DNA from: an uncultured Flavobacterium sp.
GTDB lineage: Bacteria; Bacteroidota; Bacteroidia; Flavobacteriales; Flavobacteriaceae
Direction of reading: 5' to 3'
Assembly (NCBI GenBank): GCA_934636265.1
Contig: CAKUAD010000009.1
Location: 1 to 60,760, forward strand
Length of the DNA stretch: 60,760 nucleotides
Part shown: positions 17,256-25,522 of the stretch, piece by piece
Numbering within the stretch: the first letter of the stretch is position 1
How the letters are laid out: each line of letters opens with the position of its first letter
Program-made: the position numbers and the translations under genes
Notes under the pieces: generated by a model
The model's input: only the letters and a program-made list of their open reading frames with translations
What the model was told of the DNA's origin: nothing
Database searches by the model: none

Positions 17256-17276
17256 TCCGAACCAGACAAAATACCT

Positions 17277-18053
17277 ATGAGCCATCAACTGATACAGGAC
17301 GGCAAGTACAAATATTTTGAAGCCGGCGAGGGAACTCCCATCATTGTGCTTCACGGATTAATGGGAGGTTTGAGTAATTTTGACGGTGTGGCCGGGTTTT
17401 TTCCGCAGCACGGTTATCGCGTCATCATTCCGGAACTGCCCTTGTATTCGCAAAACATTTTAAAGACTAATGTCAAGGCGTTTGCCAAGTACGTAAAGGA
17501 CTTTATCACCTATAAAAAACTTGACCGCGTGGTGCTTTTGGGCAACTCTTTAGGCGGTCACATTGCGCTTTACCACGCCAAGATGTACCCGGAAAAGATG
17601 TCGGGACTTATCATTACCGGAAGTTCCGGTTTGTATGAGAACGCCATGGGCGACAGCTATCCGCGGCGCGGCGACTATGAGTACATTCACAAAAAGGCGC
17701 AGGATGTTTTTTACGACCCTAAAATCGCTACCAAGGAAATTGTCGATGAAGTCTATGCCGTGGCCAACGACAGGATAAAACTGCTCAAAACGCTGACCAT
17801 CGCCAAGAGCGCCATCCGACACAACATGGCCAAAGACCTGCCAAAGATGCACATCCCGACCTGCATCATCTGGGGTAGGAATGACAAGGTGACGCCGCCT
17901 GAAGTAGCCGAGGAATTCCACGCCAAACTGCCTAATTCAACCCTTTACTGGATTGACAAATGCGGACACGCAGCCATGATGGAACACCCCGATGAGTTTA
18001 ACCGCATCATGTTTGATTGGCTTAAAAACAACCCGGAAATTTCAGGTAAATAA
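17277..18053 (+). CDS. Alpha/beta hydrolase
   Basis: A 258-residue cytosolic alpha/beta-hydrolase fold protein. The oxyanion-hole motif HGLMGG, the nucleophile elbow GNSLGG, the acid in GRNDKVTPP and the catalytic histidine in CGHAAMMEHP are all present, so it should be an active serine hydrolase. Substrate cannot be read from sequence. I start it at the ATG at 17277 (MSHQLIQDGKY), because the frame further upstream runs through the promoter. The stop overlaps the engB start by one base (TAATG). As I recall, the pairing with engB beside mraZ is usual in flavobacteria. Confidence 0.92.
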   Translation: MSHQLIQDGKYKYFEAGEGTPIIVLHGLMGGLSNFDGVAGFFPQHGYRVIIPELPLYSQNILKTNVKAFAKYVKDFITYKKLDRVVLLGNSLGGHIALYHAKMYPEKMSGLIITGSSGLYENAMGDSYPRRGDYEYIHKKAQDVFYDPKIATKEIVDEVYAVANDRIKLLKTLTIAKSAIRHNMAKDLPKMHIPTCIIWGRNDKVTPPEVAEEFHAKLPNSTLYWIDKCGHAAMMEHPDEFNRIMFDWLKNNPEISGK

Positions 18054-18670
18054 TGCAGATCACCAGCGCCGAATTTGTCGTCAGTAACTCGGATGTGTCC
18101 AAATGCCCAACCGAGCGGCTGCCGGAATATGCCTTTATAGGGCGGTCAAACGTTGGCAAGTCGTCGCTGATCAATTCGCTTACCGGCAATAAGAATCTGG
18201 CCAAGACATCGTCAAGACCGGGCAAGACGCAACTTATCAATCACTTTAAAATAAACCTGAACTGGTTTTTGGTGGATTTGCCGGGTTATGGCTACGCACG
18301 GGTTTCGAAATCGGCCAAGCAGGTTTTTCAGCAGTTCATCACCGATTACTTTAACACGCGCGAACAGTTGGTGTGTGCCTTTGTACTGATTGACATCAGG
18401 CACGAACCGCAAAAAATCGACTTGGAATTCATGGCCTGGATGGCTGAAAATGGCGTTCCGTTTTGCATCGTCTTTACCAAGGCCGACAAACTGGGCAAAT
18501 CAAAAGTGCAGAGCCACGTGGCCGATTACCGCAAAAAAATGCTGGCCGGCGAGTGGGAAGAGATGCCTCCTTTTTTTATTACTTCATCGCTTGAAGGCAC
18601 CGGGAAAGCTGACCTGCTCAATTATATCGATGCTTTGAACAAAGAGGTTTTTAAAAGCGGTGAACTATAA
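18053..18670 (+). CDS. engB: Ribosome biogenesis GTP-binding protein EngB (YihA/YsxC)
   Basis: Small Ras-like GTPase needed for late assembly of the large ribosomal subunit. The G1 loop (FIGRSNVGKSSL), the switch region TSSRPGKTQ, G3 (DLPGYGYA) and G4 (TKADK) are all visible. The protein has 205 residues, the normal length. It is translationally coupled to the upstream hydrolase by the TAATG overlap. Its end lies 5 bp from the convergent gldC gene. Confidence 0.96.
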   Translation: MQITSAEFVVSNSDVSKCPTERLPEYAFIGRSNVGKSSLINSLTGNKNLAKTSSRPGKTQLINHFKINLNWFLVDLPGYGYARVSKSAKQVFQQFITDYFNTREQLVCAFVLIDIRHEPQKIDLEFMAWMAENGVPFCIVFTKADKLGKSKVQSHVADYRKKMLAGEWEEMPPFFITSSLEGTGKADLLNYIDALNKEVFKSGEL

Positions 18671-18675
18671 GACCC

Positions 18676-19002
18676 TTATTTTATCAGGTTCATCTTTTCG
18701 GCAAAATAGTCGCAAAAGTCCTTCATGGTGTCGGCCATTTTCTCATCGCCGGTAGCGCGCTGAAATGTATCGGACATGGCCACAAGCGTCTGGTGAAAGA
18801 ACTTTTTCATTTCGTCAACGGGCATGTCTTTGGTCCAAAGGTCGATGCGCAGCGTTTCCTGGGCTTTGCTGTCCCATACCGAGAGCAGTATCGCCTTGGC
18901 TTTTTCATTTTCAATTCCACCGTCGCGGGCAGTCCAGCTAAGGCTTTCAGGAATTTGGTTTTCGTCGAGGGTGACGCCTATGGTGATTTCAGATTGTTTC
19001 AT
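18676..19002 (-). CDS. gldC: Gliding motility protein GldC
   Basis: A 108-residue cytosolic protein of the GldC family, known from Flavobacterium johnsoniae, where it supports gliding but is not essential for it. The sequence begins MKQSEITIGVTLDENQIPE and continues with the characteristic DGGIENEKAKAILLS and LRIDLWTKDMPVDEMKKF segments. No catalytic motif is evident; in the family it is thought to stabilise or assist the lipoprotein GldB. The start shares one base with the gldB stop (TGATG), so they form one operon. Confidence 0.95.
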   Translation of the reverse strand: MKQSEITIGVTLDENQIPESLSWTARDGGIENEKAKAILLSVWDSKAQETLRIDLWTKDMPVDEMKKFFHQTLVAMSDTFQRATGDEKMADTMKDFCDYFAEKMNLIK

Positions 19003-19961
19003 CAGTCTTTTTTAGGTTTGTAGCGCGAGGCTTCAAATAAAGTTTTGGAATTCATCTCCAGCAATTGGCTCAGCGGAGTTTTACTGTGGTTGTCCATGTA
19101 GGATTTGACGATCTGCCAGCCAATCCATTGCCCGATCCGCCCCGGTGATTCATTGTCGATTTCCAGATAGAATTTTGAAAATGGCGCCGGATTGATAAAC
19201 CGGTTGGCCAGTTTCGGATCGGTGTCGTAAAGCAATTCACCTTCAACAAAATAGCGCCAGATATAACCCTCATTTTCCTTGCACCAGGCAATTTGCTCGG
19301 GTGTAAAGCCAATCAAATCAGCTTCAGACGCATCGGGAAGGAACAAACTTTTAAGGTACAACTCCTTGCCAAAGTAGACCATGAGCGCCATGAGCGAGTT
19401 GTTCTCGGGCGCCTTGACTTTTTCCTCGGCCACAGCCGTAGCTACGTCGGGCAAAAGTTGGCTCTTGGTGAAATTTTGTTTGAGATATTCCGGAAACTGA
19501 TAAAATCGGTGATCCTTGCCCAGGTAAAGCTCCAGCGAAACCAACAAAAGGCTGTCGGCATAGATGACCTTGTTGCTGTAATCCATCTCAGATATAAGCG
19601 TCACCACCTTGGGCGTGGGCGTTTTGGGATAGTAATATTTGACGTGTTTAAAAAGATCTTCAAGCTGCGTGGTTTCCTTTTCAAAATCGGGAAAGGTCTT
19701 TTGTACTTCCTGATACAACTCGCGCCATTGCGGATGCTGCATTTTTTCAATCCAGACACCGTCGTCATTGCCGGGAAAAAAGTAAGGATATTTGACCTTG
19801 AGTTCGCCCAGTTTGGCCGGAGGCGTCTCAAAAAACAGCTTGTCAAACCGCTCAACCTGAATTTCAAGCGGGATTTCCTCGACTGCCTTGGCTACTTTTG
19901 ATTTTTCGTCGCATGAAAAAACCATAAAAATTAAAGGCAGCAGGATAAAAACTTTCTTCAT
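19002..19961 (-). CDS. gldB: Gliding motility lipoprotein GldB
   Basis: A 319-residue lipoprotein needed for gliding in flavobacteria. From the ATG at 19961 the protein starts MKKVFILLPLIFMVFSCDEK, a signal peptide with the lipobox cysteine near residue 17 followed by acidic residues. A start three codons earlier is possible. Homologues occur even in non-gliding Bacteroidetes, so a more general envelope role is likely. It is first in the gldBC operon. A canonical promoter lies at 19997-20025, whose -33 TTG overlaps the start codon of the divergent nadE. Confidence 0.95.
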   Translation of the reverse strand: MKKVFILLPLIFMVFSCDEKSKVAKAVEEIPLEIQVERFDKLFFETPPAKLGELKVKYPYFFPGNDDGVWIEKMQHPQWRELYQEVQKTFPDFEKETTQLEDLFKHVKYYYPKTPTPKVVTLISEMDYSNKVIYADSLLLVSLELYLGKDHRFYQFPEYLKQNFTKSQLLPDVATAVAEEKVKAPENNSLMALMVYFGKELYLKSLFLPDASEADLIGFTPEQIAWCKENEGYIWRYFVEGELLYDTDPKLANRFINPAPFSKFYLEIDNESPGRIGQWIGWQIVKSYMDNHSKTPLSQLLEMNSKTLFEASRYKPKKD

Positions 19962-19996
19962 GAGTTGCATAATTTAGCGACTGGAATTTGGATTTG

Positions 19997-20025
19997 CAAA
20001 TATACGTTACACCAATCAAAAACAA
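19997..20025 (-). promoter_or_regulatory. Promoter of gldBC
   Basis: On the minus strand TTG (20025-20023) is followed after 18 bp by TATATTTG (20004-19997), the full Bacteroidetes consensus. The -33 triplet shares its bases with the nadE ATG and the bases before it on the opposite strand. Confidence 0.72.
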
Positions 20026-20825
20026 TGGCCACAACGCTCAACCTTTACGCAGTAAACCAACACATTGTCAATTGGCTTTCCACTTACGCCAAAAACGCCG
20101 GAGTTGACGGTTTTGTTGTAGGGATTTCAGGCGGAATAGATTCGGCCGTGACATCAACACTTTGCGCGCAAACCGGAATGAAGACGGTTTGTGTAGAAAT
20201 GCCGATTCACCAGCCGGAAAGTCACGTCAGCCGCGGCAAGGAACACATTGCGCGGTTGATGGAAAAATATCCCAATGTAAGCGCGGAAATTGTTGATCTG
20301 ACTCCCGTTTTTGACACGTTTGGCGCCCAGGTCAAACCCCATGAAAACAAAGCCCGGCTTGACTTGACAATGGCCAATACGCGCGCCCGGCTTAGAATGA
20401 CAGCACTTTACTACGTGGCGGGCGTCCATAAATTGCTGGTAGCGGGAACAGGCAACAAGATTGAGGATTTTGGCGTTGGATTTTATACCAAGTATGGAGA
20501 TGGCGGAGTCGATATCAGCCCGATTGCTGATTTGCTCAAGTCGGAAGTACGCGCCCTGGGACAATTTCTTGACGTTCCGCAGTCTATTTTACAAGCCAAG
20601 CCGGCTGATGGACTTTTTGCTGACGACCGATCGGACGAAGACCAGTTGGGCGCCACTTATGACGAACTGGAATGGGCGATGGATCAGGTTGCACACAACC
20701 GTCAGGCCGCCGACTTTTCCGGACGACAGCGCGAGGTTTTTGAAATTTATACCAGGCTTAACCGGATGAACCGCCACAAGATGGATCCGATACCTGTTTG
20801 CCTGATTCCAAATGACTTGAAATGA
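20025..20825 (+). CDS. nadE: NAD(+) synthetase NadE, ammonia-dependent type
   Basis: Cytosolic enzyme that amidates deamido-NAD using ATP and ammonia, the last step of NAD synthesis. The PP-loop ATPase motif SGGIDSA is at residues 35-41; TGNKIEDFGVGFYTKYGDGGVD and DLLKSEVRALG are typical. With 266 residues it lacks a glutaminase domain, so it should use free ammonia. I start it at MATTLNLYAV (20025); the frame is open further up but that part overlaps the gldB promoter. It is divergent from gldB. Confidence 0.95.
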   Translation: MATTLNLYAVNQHIVNWLSTYAKNAGVDGFVVGISGGIDSAVTSTLCAQTGMKTVCVEMPIHQPESHVSRGKEHIARLMEKYPNVSAEIVDLTPVFDTFGAQVKPHENKARLDLTMANTRARLRMTALYYVAGVHKLLVAGTGNKIEDFGVGFYTKYGDGGVDISPIADLLKSEVRALGQFLDVPQSILQAKPADGLFADDRSDEDQLGATYDELEWAMDQVAHNRQAADFSGRQREVFEIYTRLNRMNRHKMDPIPVCLIPNDLK

Positions 20826-20909
20826 AAATTTTAACATTAACAGGAGGTTGCTTTTGTTTTTTTCATACTTTTACTAGCCCCGAGTCGGTAAACATTTAAA
20901 TTATCAGTC

Positions 20910-21539
20910 ATGATCAATGTATGTTTAGCGGATAACTTCCCGGTGGTACACTTTGGGGTCAAAGCTTATTTCAGGGAACACGCCGAAATCAATATCGTAT
21001 CAAACGTTGGAAACTTCTTTATGATACCCGAGGCGTTGCGCAACCGGGAAATTGACGTATTGATTATGGATCTGGAGCTCGACGGACTGACGAGTATCTA
21101 TGAAATCAAGGCCATCCTTAAAAACCATCCCAAAACGAAAATCATCATTTTCACCGCACTTTCCGAACAGATTTACGCGCCTAACGCGATAAAATCAGGG
21201 GTTTCAGGATTTGTACACAAAAGCGCAAAGCTTGAAACGCTGGGCATTACCATCATGAAAGTACATCAGGGAACGGTGGTTTTGAGCGATCAGATAAAAA
21301 AGAACCTGGCCCTTATCGCCAAGCAAAACAAAAGCGAACGCCTTTATCGCAAACTGTCAAACCGCGAAATCGAGGTTTTGCGCTACCTGAGCGACGGCAA
21401 GAAAAACAACGAAATTTCCAAGATTCTCAACCTCAACGAGAAAACCGTCAGCACTTACAAACTCAGGCTGCTTACCAAACTTAACGTAACCAATCTGGTG
21501 GATTTGGTCAACAAGGCGAAGACGCTGGAAATCGTTTAG
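20910..21539 (+). CDS. LuxR/NarL-family response regulator (orphan)
   Basis: A 209-residue regulator with an N-terminal receiver domain and a C-terminal LuxR helix-turn-helix. The likely phosphoacceptor is the aspartate in LIMDLELDG (near residue 54) and the conserved lysine is in HKSAK. The first strand reads CLADNFPVV, giving one acidic residue where most receivers have two, so Mg2+ binding may be weakened. The DNA-binding part has LSNREIEVLRYLSDGKKNNEI and LNLNEKTVSTYKLRLLTKL. No histidine kinase gene is nearby. The same gene appears next to dnaG in other flavobacteria as I recall it, so it is probably core. It converges on dnaG with a 4-bp overlap. Confidence 0.9.
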   Translation: MINVCLADNFPVVHFGVKAYFREHAEINIVSNVGNFFMIPEALRNREIDVLIMDLELDGLTSIYEIKAILKNHPKTKIIIFTALSEQIYAPNAIKSGVSGFVHKSAKLETLGITIMKVHQGTVVLSDQIKKNLALIAKQNKSERLYRKLSNREIEVLRYLSDGKKNNEISKILNLNEKTVSTYKLRLLTKLNVTNLVDLVNKAKTLEIV

Positions 21540-23512
21540 TGATAGCGCGACATTACCCTGCCCAACTTTTTTGCAAAGGCATGCACCAGGCGACCATATT
21601 CGACAATCATACCGAGAGTTTCACTGTTGTCGGCTTCGGGCTTGACGTCGGCTTTTAGGCTTTCGATCATATCACTGACCAGGTACCATCGCAGGGAAAG
21701 AATGGTTTCATTGACATATTGCGCAATCGTCTGATCCTTTTGCTTGACGTAAATCTGGCGTACCTCCCAGTTGTGAAGCATCTCGCGCTCGTCGTGCATT
21801 AAAATACTGGTGACCTCGCCGTGAAGGTCATCGGGAAGTCGCTGAAGGTATTGGTCGATGGCAAAAGTTTCGTTTTGATGAAAATAGTCCATCAAATCCT
21901 TGTAAATCGCCTGAAAAACCGGGTTGGAAAGTTCCATCTCGTCTTCCTGCAAGCTCAGGAAAATTCGCTCGTAAACTGAATAGTCTTTTTTGATGACAAG
22001 CTCTTCAAGTTCACCGTCGTCATTGGTCTTTAACAAAATATCCTCAAAGGTCTCGACGCGCTCGCCGTAAAGCAACAAGATTTCGATAATCCGTCGCTCG
22101 AGCAGGTTGCGGATGTCAATTTTTTCCAGCTGTGCCGGCTCATTGCGAACCACCTCAAAAGCCTGTGCTTTTTGATCTTGTTTGAGTTTTTTTCCGGCCT
22201 CGGCAATGTCTTTTTGAACCAGTTGCGCCAGTGAACTCAAAAGCACCTGTTCCGAAATGTCCATGATGCGCGAACACTCGCGGATAAAAATTTCGCGCTG
22301 AATCCTGTCGGGAATTTTGGCGATGCTGCCCACCATATCGCGGATGGTATCGGCTTTTTTGATCGGATCGTTTTGCGCTTCCTGCATCAGGACGTGCGCC
22401 TTGAAACTGATAAAATCCTGGGCGTTGGCCGTCAGGTACGCCGATAGCTCTTCGTGGGTGTGCTTTTTGGCAAAACTGTCGGGGTCCTCGCCGTTGGGAA
22501 AGGTACAGACGCGCACGTTCATGCCCTGTTCCAAAATCAGATCGATGCCTCTAAGTGACGCCCTGAGCCCGGCCGCGTCGCCGTCAAAAAGCACGGTGAT
22601 GTTTTTGGTCAGGCGGTTGATAAGGCGTATTTGATCGGGCGTGAGGGCCGTTCCGGATGATGCCACGACGTTCTCGATCCCTGATTGGACAAACTGTATG
22701 ACGTCGGTGTAACCTTCAACCAGGTAGCAGTTATCCTGTTTGGCGATGGCAGCCTTGGCAAAATAAATCCCGTAAAGCACTTTGCTCTTGTGGTAGATTT
22801 CGCTCTCGGGCGAGTTGAGGTATTTGGCTACCTTTTTATCGGCGGTAAGTGTCCGGCCGCCAAATCCCAGCACGCGGCCTGACAAGCTGTGAATGGGAAA
22901 CATCACCCGGCCGCGAAACCTGTCGGCGGTTTTACCGTCTTCACGCACAATGGTAAGCCCGGTTCCTTCCAGAAATTCCAGTTTATAACCCTTGCCCAGC
23001 GCTTCTTTGGAGAAGGCGTCCCAAACATCGGGTGAGTAACCCAGACCAAATTTTTTGATCGTGTCATTGGTAAAGCCTCGCTCCTTAAAATAACTCAGGC
23101 CGATCGCTTTCCCGTCATCAGCGTTCCAAAGCGTATTTTCAAAGTATTTTTGCGCGAATTCCGATACGAGATAAAGGCTTTCCTTAAGGTTTGCGGCGGC
23201 CTTTTCCTCGTCGTTTTGTTGGGTTTCCTCGATGGGGATGCCGTATTTTTTGGCCAGGTAGCGAATGGCCTCAGGATAGGTAAAATGCTCGTGCTCCATC
23301 AAAAAAGCCACGACGTTCCCGCCTTTTCCCGATGAAAAATCTTTCCAGATTTGTTTGGTAGGCGATACCATGAACGACGGCGTCCGCTCATCGCTAAAAG
23401 GACTCAGGCCCTTGTAATTGCTTCCCGAACGCTTGAGCTGGACAAACTCGCCGATGACTTCTTCAAGCCGGGCGGTGTCGTAAACTGCGTCTATGGTGGA
23501 TTTTGAAATCAA
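21536..23512 (-). CDS. dnaG: DNA primase DnaG
   Basis: Makes RNA primers at the replication fork. The N-terminal zinc-binding domain keeps its fold motif (GLSPFSDERTPSF and DFSSGKGGN) but all four metal ligands are replaced: Ser37, Ser40, Asp58 and Ser61 stand where Cys/His normally are. The TOPRIM core is intact, with LVEGYTDVIQF and LFDGDAAGLRA. The C-terminal part fits the helicase-binding region. The protein has 658 residues. The start is a TTG at 23512 (MISKSTIDAVYDTARLEEVIG), which matches homologue starts. A promoter lies at 23532-23559. Confidence 0.97.
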   Translation of the reverse strand: MISKSTIDAVYDTARLEEVIGEFVQLKRSGSNYKGLSPFSDERTPSFMVSPTKQIWKDFSSGKGGNVVAFLMEHEHFTYPEAIRYLAKKYGIPIEETQQNDEEKAAANLKESLYLVSEFAQKYFENTLWNADDGKAIGLSYFKERGFTNDTIKKFGLGYSPDVWDAFSKEALGKGYKLEFLEGTGLTIVREDGKTADRFRGRVMFPIHSLSGRVLGFGGRTLTADKKVAKYLNSPESEIYHKSKVLYGIYFAKAAIAKQDNCYLVEGYTDVIQFVQSGIENVVASSGTALTPDQIRLINRLTKNITVLFDGDAAGLRASLRGIDLILEQGMNVRVCTFPNGEDPDSFAKKHTHEELSAYLTANAQDFISFKAHVLMQEAQNDPIKKADTIRDMVGSIAKIPDRIQREIFIRECSRIMDISEQVLLSSLAQLVQKDIAEAGKKLKQDQKAQAFEVVRNEPAQLEKIDIRNLLERRIIEILLLYGERVETFEDILLKTNDDGELEELVIKKDYSVYERIFLSLQEDEMELSNPVFQAIYKDLMDYFHQNETFAIDQYLQRLPDDLHGEVTSILMHDEREMLHNWEVRQIYVKQKDQTIAQYVNETILSLRWYLVSDMIESLKADVKPEADNSETLGMIVEYGRLVHAFAKKLGRVMSRYH

Positions 23513-23531
23513 GGGTCGGGGATCAAGGTTT

Positions 23532-23559
23532 CAAAGATAAATAAAAGCGGCTAGGACAA
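23532..23559 (-). promoter_or_regulatory. Promoter of dnaG
   Basis: Minus strand TTG (23559-23557), 17-bp spacer, then TATCTTTG (23539-23532), 19 nt before the TTG start codon. Confidence 0.62.
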
Positions 23560-23610
23560 GATAGGGTTTGCGTCAAAACTTGCTTGTTTCCTTACTTGTA
23601 CGGGAGCCCG

Positions 23611-23660
23611 CGTGAGCGATGGGAGCAACGTGCCGTGCACGGCGGACAGCGCGACGGCGG
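23611..23660 (+). ncRNA. Structured intergenic element, copy A
   Basis: This element shares a frame with 54811-54880: GTGAGcGATgGgAGC on the 5' side and GGAcAGCgCGACGGCGG on the 3' side, around a variable hairpin (here the 12-bp palindrome GCCGTGCACGGC at 23632-23643). GCG at 23616-23618 can pair with CGC at 23650-23652; in copy B the same positions are GGG and CCC, a compensatory change. It lies between dnaG and the 3' end of an outer-membrane gene. Whether it is a transcript or a DNA repeat is not known. Confidence 0.5.
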
Positions 23661-23706
23661 TGGCAAAAGCGTCATTGGCGATGGCGTGAAAACCGCCGGC
23701 ACGCCC

Positions 23707-23734
23707 AAAAAAAAACACGCCCGCAAAGACGTGT
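23707..23734 (-). terminator. Terminator of the outer-membrane protein gene
   Basis: On the minus strand ACACG (23734-23730) pairs with CGTGT (23719-23715) and runs into nine T. It lies 27 bp past the stop at 23761. Confidence 0.75.
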
Positions 23735-23760
23735 CTTTCACTTTATAACTAACTTAATCT

Positions 23761-24777
23761 CTATTGAAAATCAAAGCGCAGGCCAAGGGAGATGTTGCGC
23801 TGCTCGACCGCATTGTCCTTAAAAAACGGATTGAGGTCGTATTTGGCGTAAAGCGTGAGGTCGCGATAGCCAATGTAGGTACTCAGGCCGTAGATGAACT
23901 CAGTGACGTTAAAATCGCCGATGGTTTTGTCCTTGACGCGGTTGCCATCGGCATCGTCGTACTTAAGCACTTGCTTGGCGCGGAGCAATCCGCCCACATA
24001 GCCACCCACTCCGACGCGGAAGGATTGATGGCTTAAAAATACCGGCTTGCCGTCGCGTTCCTTTTTTTTGCCAAAGTCAAATTCCAGGTGGAGGGGCGCC
24101 GCCAGATAAACCGTACTAAAGCGGGCTTTGTCCAGATTGATGGGGGCCGTAACCAGGTTGGTTTGCCTGCCGTCGACGTCAAAATAGCGGTTGCGGGTAG
24201 GACGCAGGTTGTTAAACATCAGCGTGGCACCGTACTTGGCGTGCAACAAATTGTTGTCTTTCATCAAACGGGTTTTCCAGGTAACGCCCCATTCATAGAA
24301 CTTTGAACGCCATACGCCAAAATCAGAGTGGGCAATGCTCTTATTGGTTTCCAGATGGTTCAGGCCAAAGGCGAACACCATTTGCGACGTGGTGCGGCGT
24401 TCGCCCGCTTCCGGCGTTTTCTTTTTGGTGGTGAACGTTAACCCTATGGTGCGGGTAGAATCCTGGTTAATTTTCCCATCTACTTGTTCCTGAATCAGTT
24501 CGTCCAACTTTGCTTGCTGTTCGGCTAGGCGATCCTCGATGTTTTTGGCGCGGACCTCGGCCAGCCGTATTTTTTGCAGATCGGCGTCCTGGGTTGAGAT
24601 CTCGCCGTTTTCCAGCTTTTTGTTTACCGCCTCAAGTTCTTCCTTGAGCGCGGCTTTTTCTTCTTTGTTGATTTGTTCAATTTTCTGGGCGATGGCTTTG
24701 GCACGGGTTGAAAATTCGTCTTGGGCAACTGCTGAAAAGGACAACAGGGCCACGGCCAATAGGATAATGTTCTTCAT
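23761..24777 (-). CDS. Probable outer-membrane beta-barrel protein with periplasmic coiled coil
   Basis: A 338-residue exported protein. A signal peptide (MKNIILLAVALLSFSAVAQ) is followed by a highly charged helical segment (residues ~22-100, Glu/Lys-rich with heptad pattern, KAALKEELEAVNKKLENGE) and then alternating strands typical of a small beta barrel, ending in the outer-membrane style motif SLGLRFDFQ with terminal aromatic. I do not recognise a named family beyond PorT-like/OMP_b-brl domains. It is the last gene of a unit with an ECF sigma factor and a membrane protein upstream, so it may be a target or sensor of that system. It ends at a strong terminator. Confidence 0.75.
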   Translation of the reverse strand: MKNIILLAVALLSFSAVAQDEFSTRAKAIAQKIEQINKEEKAALKEELEAVNKKLENGEISTQDADLQKIRLAEVRAKNIEDRLAEQQAKLDELIQEQVDGKINQDSTRTIGLTFTTKKKTPEAGERRTTSQMVFAFGLNHLETNKSIAHSDFGVWRSKFYEWGVTWKTRLMKDNNLLHAKYGATLMFNNLRPTRNRYFDVDGRQTNLVTAPINLDKARFSTVYLAAPLHLEFDFGKKKERDGKPVFLSHQSFRVGVGGYVGGLLRAKQVLKYDDADGNRVKDKTIGDFNVTEFIYGLSTYIGYRDLTLYAKYDLNPFFKDNAVEQRNISLGLRFDFQ

Positions 24778-24810
24778 GGTGTTTGATTTTGATGATTAAA
24801 AATTAAAGGC

Positions 24811-24841
24811 GACTCCCGTTCCGGCCGGATTTGCGGGAATC
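24811..24841 (-). other. Hairpin between the anti-sigma-like gene and the outer-membrane protein gene
   Basis: GATTCCC and GGGAGTC form a 7-bp outer stem enclosing the palindrome TCCGGCCGGA on the minus strand. There is no immediate T-run, only GCCTTTAATTTTT, so it could be a weak terminator or an RNA-stabilising structure within the 88-bp gap. Confidence 0.45.
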
Positions 24842-24865
24842 TTGATTATTGATTGATGATTAAAA

Positions 24866-25522
24866 CTACTGGTTGTTTCGGTTGGCTAAAGCAGTGCGGG
24901 CCTTGCGAAACCTTTCATCGACTGATTCCAGCACGCGTTCGCGAAAGGATCGCTCAAGGGCTCCATCAACCTCGGTAAGCAAGGACGACGGATTAATGCT
25001 GATGCGTTTGGACTTGACCTCGGGTTGACTGGTCAACAATTCGTCGGCGCTCGGGCCGTAAAAAGGCTTTGGCAATACAGTTTGGGGTTGATTGGTTTGC
25101 GCTTTAATTTCTTCTTGGCGGATGGTTTCCTGTTGGATGGTTTTGGGCTCAGCATGCGCCAATGGCGAACTTCGTAAAATTCTTGGCGAAACGACGGGTT
25201 GTGCAGGCAAAACTCTGGGCTGGGATGCAACCGAATCAGTCAATGGCAAAGGCTGAACTTCTTCCTTTAGCTGAGGCGTTTGCACCATTTGTTCCACTGG
25301 TTTTTGGTTGGATTCCGTGAGGAAAAAAATCCCGAGCAACACAGCCGAAACCGCTGCGGCCACCAGCCAAAAGTTGATTCGGAACGGTTTTTTCGCGTCA
25401 TTTTTCTCAGCTACGGTGAGCATGGCGTCCAGACGGTCCCACGCAGCCGGGCTCGGGGTAATTTCCCTTGTCGCGAGCTTTTCGCGAAAATCCTTGTCTA
25501 TATTAACCGATTCCTTTTTCAT
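24866..25522 (-). CDS. Single-pass membrane protein, probable anti-sigma factor
   Basis: A 218-residue protein with a cytoplasmic N-terminal region of ~75 residues (KDFREKLATREITPSPAAWDRLDAML), one membrane helix (FWLVAAAVSAVLLGIFFLT) and a long low-complexity periplasmic part rich in Gln, Pro and Val. The PSPAAWDRLDAML stretch and topology resemble anti-sigma partners found beside flavobacterial ECF sigma genes. I infer that it sequesters the sigma factor encoded directly upstream, whose 3' end it overlaps by 20 bp. An ATG at 25540 would add six residues. No catalytic motif is visible. Confidence 0.72.
   Translation of the reverse strand: MKKESVNIDKDFREKLATREITPSPAAWDRLDAMLTVAEKNDAKKPFRINFWLVAAAVSAVLLGIFFLTESNQKPVEQMVQTPQLKEEVQPLPLTDSVASQPRVLPAQPVVSPRILRSSPLAHAEPKTIQQETIRQEEIKAQTNQPQTVLPKPFYGPSADELLTSQPEVKSKRISINPSSLLTEVDGALERSFRERVLESVDERFRKARTALANRNNQ

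Noticed and set aside
21536..23512. dnaG as a decaying gene because its zinc ligands are missing
   Set aside because: The frame is intact, the catalytic TOPRIM motifs are kept and the same loss is known to me from other Flavobacteriales.
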